From CBDEGK01 sp965237855 (GTDB lineage: Bacteria > Pseudomonadota > Gammaproteobacteria > Pseudomonadales > Halieaceae), in the NCBI GenBank assembly GCA_965237855.1, contig CBDEGK010000003.1, positions 124,001 to 188,000 of the forward strand: DNA of 64,000 bases, written 5' to 3'. The position numbers were made by a program, and so were the translations under genes. Shown here piece after piece: positions 24,778-31,905 of this stretch. How positions within the stretch are numbered: position 1 is the first letter of the stretch; each line of letters starts with the position of its first letter. Below the pieces are notes generated by a model. The model was not told the DNA's origin and made no database searches. It saw only the letters and a program-made list of their open reading frames with translations.

Positions 24778-27700
24778 ATGTCGCTAGACGTCAAGAAAAC
24801 TCTAGCAAGTGCCAAAAAGCACTTAAAACAGGATGACCTGGAGGCGGCCGAGAAGCTGTACCGTCTTGTACTTGATATGCTTCCAAACAACAAACAGGCG
24901 ATCAAGGGTCTAAAAAAACTACGTTCATCACACCTATCATCGTCTACCAATGTGAATGCCTCGCCGCAACAAATACAAGAACTTGTCAACTTGTACAATC
25001 AGGGAAGGTTAACCGAGCTTATCCAAGCCGCAAACTCGTTAACTGAAACATTTCCCGCCGATGCAGCAATCCACAACTTGATTGGAGTCGCCAACACAGG
25101 GCTTGGCAAGTTTGAGGGCGCTATAGCGAGTCACAGGAAGGCCGTTGGCATTAAACCTGACTACGCCGACTCCTACTTCAATATGGGTATAGCTCTCAAG
25201 GAAAACGGGAACCTCAGTGAAGCGGTAGATAGCTACGCTAGGGCTTTACAAATAAGACCAGATCATCCAGAAGCCCTTAATAATATGGGTGCCGTATTTA
25301 GGGATTTAGGAGACCAACAAGCCGCCCTGGAAAGTTACGAAAAAGCACTCCGGATCAAGCCCGATTACCCTGAGCCTCATTACAATATAGGGAATATTCT
25401 GAAAGAAAACGGAGACCTTGCTGCCGCCATGGGAAAATACAGGCAGGCTCTGGAGATCAAGCCCCGCTACGCAGAAGCCAGCAACAATATGGGCGTTATT
25501 CTGCAGGACAAAGGCGACCTGAAAGCCGCCATAGAGTGCTACAAGAAGGCACTTCTGGCACAGCCTGATTACCCTGAAGCACACTTCAATATGGGCACTG
25601 CCTTAAGAGGGTCCGGCTATCCCGAAAAGGCCATTAAGTGCTACACCAACGCCATTCAGATTAAACCAGATTTTGTACAGGCAAGAAGCAGCCTGCTGTT
25701 ATCCCGTGCATATCTAGAGGGCAAAACACCCGCAGAGTTGTTGCTCGAAGCTCAAATTTGTGGCGCTTACATGCAACAACAAACTACAAATTACTCTGTG
25801 AACTCGGCCCACTTTCGCTCTTCAAAGAAACGATCTCTCGAACGCATTGGTTTTGTATCAGCAGACTGGTGCACTCACCCGGTTGCGTACTTTACAGAAG
25901 AAGCGTTCAGGCATTTGATTGCCTCGTTAGATCATAGCAACATATCAGTGTTTCTATATTCCAATCTTGCCCCAGCCAAGCATGACCAAATGACCGAGAA
26001 TTTTAAGAATATGGACACCCAATGGCGCGATATCAGCCATTTGTCAGACGCGCGATTGGTGGATGTAGTTCGTAAGGACAATATAGACATCCTGTGGGAT
26101 CTTTCCGGGCATACAAGAGGCAACCGGCTTGCCGTTTTTGCAGCGCGTTGTGCGCCAGTCCAAATAACGTGGCTAGGCTATTCCGCTAGTACCGGTCTTC
26201 AGGCAATGGATTACCTACTGGCGGACAAGTACGTTGTTCCAAATAGTGAAAACGATCTTTTTTCGGAGCAGGTCTGGAGGATGCCGGATAGTTTTTATTG
26301 TTTCACTCCTCCCACCTTAAAAGTGAGCGTAGGAGAATTGCCTGCTAGGAAAAACGGCTATATCACCTTTGGCAGCTTTAGCATTCTAAGTAAAATTGGA
26401 GATGACGTAGTTTCCTTGTGGTCCAGGATACTGCTAGATATACCTGGGTCTCGACTAATTCTGAAAGCGGAGCAATTTGGTACTGCTGAGGTTGTCGAGC
26501 ACACACTTGAACGATTTCGCGCGCATGACGTGGACCCAGTAAGGTTGAATTTCGAACCCGCTTCACCGCGTGCAGACTATCTCAATACATATAAAAAAGT
26601 AGACATCACCTTGGACACCTTTCCCTATCCCGGCGGCACAACCACTCTTGAATCTCTCTGGATGGGAGTGCCGGTATTAACCATGAAAGGCGATAGGCTG
26701 GTGTCACGGAACGGCGAAACTATCGCACACAACGTTGGGTTGCCACAGTGGATTGCCTCAAACGAACAAGACTATATTGTCAAGGCCGTGGAATTTGCTT
26801 CAGACCTGGACAGCCTGGGGACACTTCGCGCGGGATTGAGAGGCCAATTATTGGCATCCCCTCTTTGCGACGCTGCTCGTTTCTGTCTTCACCTGGAATC
26901 CACCATGCAAGCCATGTGGCAGCGCTGGCAGCATAGCCCTACACTTGACGATGGCCACCCAGAAGAACACGCAGAGACGACGAAGATTCCCGCAATTACC
27001 CCGACCTTGCTTGATGAATTTGGGGCACTGGTGCAATTGTACAGACAAGGGCAATATCAACAGGTCCTGGAAAAAGGCATGGCATTAACCACTCAGCATC
27101 CGGACTCAGCTGACCTCCACAACCTATTGGGGGCGGCGAATGCCGCGCAAAAGCAATTCGATGCGGCGATTACGTGGTATGAAAAAGCGATAAAGAACAG
27201 GCCGGCCTATGTCGACGCCCTGTTCAACCTGGGCTCCGCCCAACTCAACAAAGGCAACCAGGACGACGCAATCTCAAGCTACCGTGAGGTGTTGCAGATC
27301 AAACCGGATCACGCTGAAGCACTCAATGGTCTTGGCAATGCTCTGAAGAACAAAGGAGATCTGAGTTCAGCAATTTCCAGTTTCAACCAGGCGCTGGAAA
27401 CCAAACCCGATTACGCTGAAGCGTACTGCAACAGGGGCATCGCCCAGCAATTAGGGGGTGACCTTCGTGCCGCCATCGAAAGCTACACAAACGCGCTACA
27501 AATTGACCCGGACCTTCCTGATGTCCACAATAATATGGGGGTTGCCCTGAAGGACTGCGGTGATTTAGATGCAGCCATAGAACGCTATGTCAAGGCCATC
27601 CAGATCAGACCAAACTATGCCGAAGCCCTGTTCAATCTAGGCGCAGCACATCAAGTGCGCGGCGAACTGGAGGCTGCAATAAGTAGCTATTCCAGGGCGC

Positions 27701-30438
27701 TACAAATCAACCCCGATCATGCGGAAGCCCTCAACTACATGGGTATTGCGCTGCAGGAAAAAGGCGATATAGAGGCCGCTCTTGACAGCTTCACCAGCTC
27801 TCTTCGGGCGAACCCCGGGTTGGCAGAAGCCCATTACAACCGGGGCACTATTCTGAGGGACAAAGGTGAACTGGATGCTGCGATAAGCAGCTACAAGAAG
27901 GCTATCCAGAGCAAACCTGACTATACCGAGGCCTACAACAACATGGGCATGGCTCACAAGGCCAAGGGTGACACCGTGTCGGCCATGGAATGCTACACCA
28001 TGTCCCTGCAGATTGACCCGCGCAACGCACAGGCCCACAACAACAGGGGCTTTATCCTTAGCGAAAACGGCGACATCGATGCAGCCCTGGACTGTTACAC
28101 CACCGCCCTGGAGATTCAACCAAATCTCGCCGCAGCACACAATAACATCGGCAATGTGTTTAAAGAAAAGGGTGACCTACTGGCCGCCATAAGCAGCTAC
28201 CAGAAAGTACTGGAACTCAGGCCTGATATTGTAGATGCGGCCAGCAATCTGCTGTTTGTAAAAACCTACCTTGGTACTGATAGCCCTCAGGATCTGGTAC
28301 GCGAGGCCCGCTCATACAGCCGCAACTTCCGAGAATTATGCGAGAGTTACACAGTAGATAATACTTATTTTGACTCAACCAGGTCTCAGCCTTTGCAGCG
28401 CATTGGCTTCGTATCTGCAGACTGGGGCAGTCATCCGGTCGGATACTTTACCCTGGAGGTCTTTCAACACCTGGTACCCTTGTTGCGTCAATGGAATATC
28501 GAGGTTGTTCTCTACTCCAGTCGTGAACCCAGTAGTCACGATGACGTGACAAAGCAGTTCAAAGCTCTGGGGGCTCAGTGGCGCGATATCAGGTACCTGA
28601 CCGACAAAGAGGTTGCTGAGCTGATTCGAGAGGATCAGGTCAATATTCTATTTGACAATAGCGGCCATACAAAAGGCAATCGGCTTTGTGTCTTTGCGGC
28701 GAGAAGTTCACCCGTTCAAGTGCACTGGCTGGGGTATGACGCAACTACCGGTCTGTCTGAAATGGACTACATACTGGGAGACAAGTACGTAACACCCACC
28801 GGAGAAGAGGATCATTTCTCCGAAGAGATTTGGCGGATGCCGGAAAGCTATCTGTGCTTTACACCTCCGAATGTCGAAGTCAACGTGGGTGAATTACCCG
28901 CCGCTTCCAATGGCTTCATTACCTTCGGCAGCTTCAATAATTTGACCAAGATGCGGGACCCGGTGGTTGCATTGTGGGCAAAGGTGCTTGCAGCAGTACC
29001 TGGATCGCGCCTGTACCTGCGTTGCAAGCAGTTAAAAGACACTGGAGTGGCGGAAAAAACCCTGGAACGCTTTCAGACGCATGGCATTGCGCCTGAGAGA
29101 ATCACCCTGGAATCACGACACTCTTCTCGCTCTGACTATTTTTCTTCTTTTCATCAAGTCGACATAGCGTTGGACCCTTTCCCCTATCAAGGCGTTACTA
29201 CCAGCTGTGAAGCGCTCTGGATGGGATTACCGATCCTGATTCTGCGCGGTGATCGTATGAATTTTCACAACGGAGAATCTATCGTAAATACGGTCGGCTT
29301 GCCCTGCTGGATCGCTGACACACAAGACGATTATGTCGCTAAAGCAGTGGCTTTTTCAGAAGACCTGGATGCCCTGGCAACCCTTCGCGCCGGCCTGAGG
29401 GACCAGCTAATGACTTCCCCACTATGCAACGCACAACGCTTCGCCGAAAACCTTGAGGGTGCCTTGCAAGGCATGTGGCGACGCTGGCACGATATGCCCC
29501 CGGCCGAAGCAGATAATCAGCTCGAACAGAGCCCAGCCACCATGGCTGCGCCACCAGAACTGCCACAGGGCAACATAGACAATTTGTTAACCCTGTTTCA
29601 GCAAAAACAATATGAGGAAGTGCTGCTAAGAGGTAGCGCGCTGGCAGCGCAATATCCAAACGCCTTCTTGCTTCACAACTTAATGGGGGGAGCCCACACC
29701 GGGCTCAAACAATATGACGATGCTGTGGCCTGTTTCACAAAGGCGCTACAGATTAACCCCAGCTATGCTTCAGCCCACAACAATATGGGCAACGCGCTGA
29801 AAGATAAGGGCGATTCGCGCGCTGCGATCAATAGCTACAAGAACGCGCTACGAGTCAAACCGGATTTTGCAGAAGCCCACAGCAATATGGGAAATGCCTT
29901 GAAGAATATTGGCGATCTGGATGCTGCCCTGGCCAGTTACCGAAACGCCCTGCAACTTTCCCCAACGCTCTCTGTGTCTCACAATAACATGGGGATCGTG
30001 TTAAAGGACCTGGGCGAACTGGAAGCTGCAATAGAAAGCTACAATAAAGCGCTACAACTTAGGCCCAACTACGCCGAAGCCTATAACAACAAGGGGCTTG
30101 CGCTGCACAACCAGGGCGACCTGGACGCTGCCATTGGCAGTTACCAACAGGCCCTGCAGCACCGCTCAGATTACGCGGGAGCCTATTGCAACCTGGGTAA
30201 TGCCTTGAGAGAAACTGGCGCCATGGAAGCCGCGACAGACTGTTACCGGGAGGCTCTGCAATTGCAGCCCGACTTCGCGGAAGTCCACTACAATCTGGGC
30301 ACAATCCAGAGAACCACGGGTGATCTTGATGGTGCCATACAGAGTTTTGGAAGAGCGCTGGAGGGAAAGCCCGATTATCCTGACGCCTATAACAAGCTGC
30401 TGCATCACCATCGATACCCGTCAGCGCCGTACCCGTGA
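24778..30438 (+). CDS. Giant TPR protein with two OGT/SPINDLY (GT41) domains; 3' end probably truncated
   Basis: 1886 residues in the order: start module plus TPRs (1-330), GT41 domain 1 (about 350-715), start module plus TPRs (about 745-1150), GT41 domain 2 (about 1205-1570), start module plus TPRs (about 1600-1873). Both GT domains keep the OGT landmarks: RIGFVSADW, HPVAYF or HPVGYF with the equivalent of the catalytic His, SGHTRGNRL or SGHTKGNRL, GSFSILSKI or GSFNNLTKM with the UDP-contacting Lys, and PYPGGTTTLESLWMG or PYQGVTTSCEALWMG. GT41 enzymes transfer GlcNAc (or hexose) to Ser/Thr or Asn of proteins in the cytosol. The last 14 residues (LLHHHRYPSAPYP end) are read from the neighbouring gene's repeat, so the natural 3' end, perhaps a third GT41 domain, is missing. 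Confidence 0.85.
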   Translation: MSLDVKKTLASAKKHLKQDDLEAAEKLYRLVLDMLPNNKQAIKGLKKLRSSHLSSSTNVNASPQQIQELVNLYNQGRLTELIQAANSLTETFPADAAIHNLIGVANTGLGKFEGAIASHRKAVGIKPDYADSYFNMGIALKENGNLSEAVDSYARALQIRPDHPEALNNMGAVFRDLGDQQAALESYEKALRIKPDYPEPHYNIGNILKENGDLAAAMGKYRQALEIKPRYAEASNNMGVILQDKGDLKAAIECYKKALLAQPDYPEAHFNMGTALRGSGYPEKAIKCYTNAIQIKPDFVQARSSLLLSRAYLEGKTPAELLLEAQICGAYMQQQTTNYSVNSAHFRSSKKRSLERIGFVSADWCTHPVAYFTEEAFRHLIASLDHSNISVFLYSNLAPAKHDQMTENFKNMDTQWRDISHLSDARLVDVVRKDNIDILWDLSGHTRGNRLAVFAARCAPVQITWLGYSASTGLQAMDYLLADKYVVPNSENDLFSEQVWRMPDSFYCFTPPTLKVSVGELPARKNGYITFGSFSILSKIGDDVVSLWSRILLDIPGSRLILKAEQFGTAEVVEHTLERFRAHDVDPVRLNFEPASPRADYLNTYKKVDITLDTFPYPGGTTTLESLWMGVPVLTMKGDRLVSRNGETIAHNVGLPQWIASNEQDYIVKAVEFASDLDSLGTLRAGLRGQLLASPLCDAARFCLHLESTMQAMWQRWQHSPTLDDGHPEEHAETTKIPAITPTLLDEFGALVQLYRQGQYQQVLEKGMALTTQHPDSADLHNLLGAANAAQKQFDAAITWYEKAIKNRPAYVDALFNLGSAQLNKGNQDDAISSYREVLQIKPDHAEALNGLGNALKNKGDLSSAISSFNQALETKPDYAEAYCNRGIAQQLGGDLRAAIESYTNALQIDPDLPDVHNNMGVALKDCGDLDAAIERYVKAIQIRPNYAEALFNLGAAHQVRGELEAAISSYSRALQINPDHAEALNYMGIALQEKGDIEAALDSFTSSLRANPGLAEAHYNRGTILRDKGELDAAISSYKKAIQSKPDYTEAYNNMGMAHKAKGDTVSAMECYTMSLQIDPRNAQAHNNRGFILSENGDIDAALDCYTTALEIQPNLAAAHNNIGNVFKEKGDLLAAISSYQKVLELRPDIVDAASNLLFVKTYLGTDSPQDLVREARSYSRNFRELCESYTVDNTYFDSTRSQPLQRIGFVSADWGSHPVGYFTLEVFQHLVPLLRQWNIEVVLYSSREPSSHDDVTKQFKALGAQWRDIRYLTDKEVAELIREDQVNILFDNSGHTKGNRLCVFAARSSPVQVHWLGYDATTGLSEMDYILGDKYVTPTGEEDHFSEEIWRMPESYLCFTPPNVEVNVGELPAASNGFITFGSFNNLTKMRDPVVALWAKVLAAVPGSRLYLRCKQLKDTGVAEKTLERFQTHGIAPERITLESRHSSRSDYFSSFHQVDIALDPFPYQGVTTSCEALWMGLPILILRGDRMNFHNGESIVNTVGLPCWIADTQDDYVAKAVAFSEDLDALATLRAGLRDQLMTSPLCNAQRFAENLEGALQGMWRRWHDMPPAEADNQLEQSPATMAAPPELPQGNIDNLLTLFQQKQYEEVLLRGSALAAQYPNAFLLHNLMGGAHTGLKQYDDAVACFTKALQINPSYASAHNNMGNALKDKGDSRAAINSYKNALRVKPDFAEAHSNMGNALKNIGDLDAALASYRNALQLSPTLSVSHNNMGIVLKDLGELEAAIESYNKALQLRPNYAEAYNNKGLALHNQGDLDAAIGSYQQALQHRSDYAGAYCNLGNALRETGAMEAATDCYREALQLQPDFAEVHYNLGTIQRTTGDLDGAIQSFGRALEGKPDYPDAYNKLLHHHRYPSAPYP

Positions 30439-31905
30439 TCGAGCCGCTGCCATTGGCAGCCTCGAGCGCCGTGATGTCCGTCGCTGCTTCAGTGCCTGCA
30501 GTCAGCGTGGAGTTGTAGGCGGCCGGATCACTGTCCAGATCGGTAATCGCCTGGGCAATATCAGATGTCGTGCCATCAATACCCGTCAGCGCCGTACCCG
30601 TGATCGAGCCGCTGCCATTGGCAGCCTCGAGCGCGGTGATGTCCGTCGCCGCTTCAGTGCCTGCAGTCAGCGTGGAGTTGTAGGCGGTCGGATCACTGTC
30701 CAGATCGGTAATCGCCTGGGCAATATCAGATGTCGTGCCATCAATACCCGTCAGCGCCGTACCCGTGATCGAGCCGCTGCCATTGGCAGCCTCGAGCGCC
30801 GTGATGTCCGTCGCTGCTTCAGTGCCTGCCGTCAGCGTGGAGTTGTAGGCGGTCGGATCACTGTCCAGATCGGTAATCGCCTGGGCAATATCAGATGTCG
30901 TGCCATCAATACCCGTCAGCGCCGTACCCGTGATCGAGCCCGTGCCATTGGCAGCCTCGATCGCCGCAATATCCGTCGCCGCTGCCGTGCCTGCCGGCAG
31001 CGTGGAGTTGAAATGGGTCGGGTCACTGTCCACGTCAGCAATCGCCTGCACGACCGCTGCTGCATCACCATCGATACCCGTCAGCGCCGTACCCGTGATC
31101 GAGCCGCTGCCATTGGCAGCCTCGAGCGCCGTGATGTCCGTCGCTGCTTCAGTGCCTGCAGTCAGCGTGGAGTTGTAGGCGGCCGGATCACTGTCCAGAT
31201 CGGTAATCGCCTGGGCAATATCAGATGTCGTGCCATCAATACCCGTCAGCGCCGTACCCGTGATCGAGCCGCTGCCATTGGCAGCCTCGAGCGCCGTGAT
31301 GTCCGTCGCTGCTTCAGTGCCTGCAGTCAGCGTGGAGTTGTAGGCGGTCGGATCACTGTCCAGATCGGTAATCGCCTGGGCAATATCAGATGTCGTGCCA
31401 TCAATACCCGTCAGCGCCGTACCCGTGATCGAGCCGCTGCCATTGGCAGCCTCGAGCGCCGTGATGTCCGTCGCTGCTTCAGTGCCTGCCGTCAGCGTGG
31501 AGTTGTAGGCGGTCGGATCACTGTCCAGATCGGTAATCGCCTGGGCAATATCAGATGTCGTGCCATCAATACCCGTCAGCGCCGTACCCATGATCGAGCC
31601 ACTGCCATTGGCAGCCTCGAGCGCCGTGATGTCCGTCGCTGCTTCAGTGCCTGCAGTCAGCGTGGAGTTGTAGGCGGCCGGATCACTGTCCAGATCGGTA
31701 ATCGCCTGGGCAATATCAGATGTCGTGCCATCAATACCCGTCAGCGCCGTACCCGTGATCGAGCCGCTGCCATTGGCAGCCTCGAGCGCCGTGATGTCCG
31801 TCGCTGCTTCAGTGCCTGCAGTCAGCGTGGAGTTGTAGGCGGCCGGATCACTGTCCAGATCGGTAAGAGCCTGGGTAATTTGAGCCGTCGTACCATCAAT
31901 ACCCG
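30396..31905 (-). pseudogene. C-terminal, out-of-frame part of the 55-residue-repeat protein; truncated at 30395
   Basis: Nine consecutive 165-bp units encode GTALTGIDGTTSDIAQAI, TDLDSDPTAYNSTLTAGTEA and ATDITALEAANGSGSIT on the minus strand. They continue the repeats of the gene starting at 34725 but in a different frame, because of a 40-bp deletion at about 31921. At the other end the repeat stops abruptly at about 30396 inside a unit, where the antisense of the TPR giant begins; no natural C-terminus, and hence no type I secretion signal, is present. As sequenced, this part has no start codon of its own except an ATG at 31591 created by a GTG-to-ATG change. Confidence 0.75.

Noticed and set aside
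24778..30438. Interpreting the giant protein as a simple TPR scaffold
   Set aside because: Two full OGT-type catalytic regions with conserved motifs are present, so it is an enzyme candidate.
30421..31905. CRISPR-like array
   Set aside because: The repeats are 165 bp, contiguous, without spacers, and coding.
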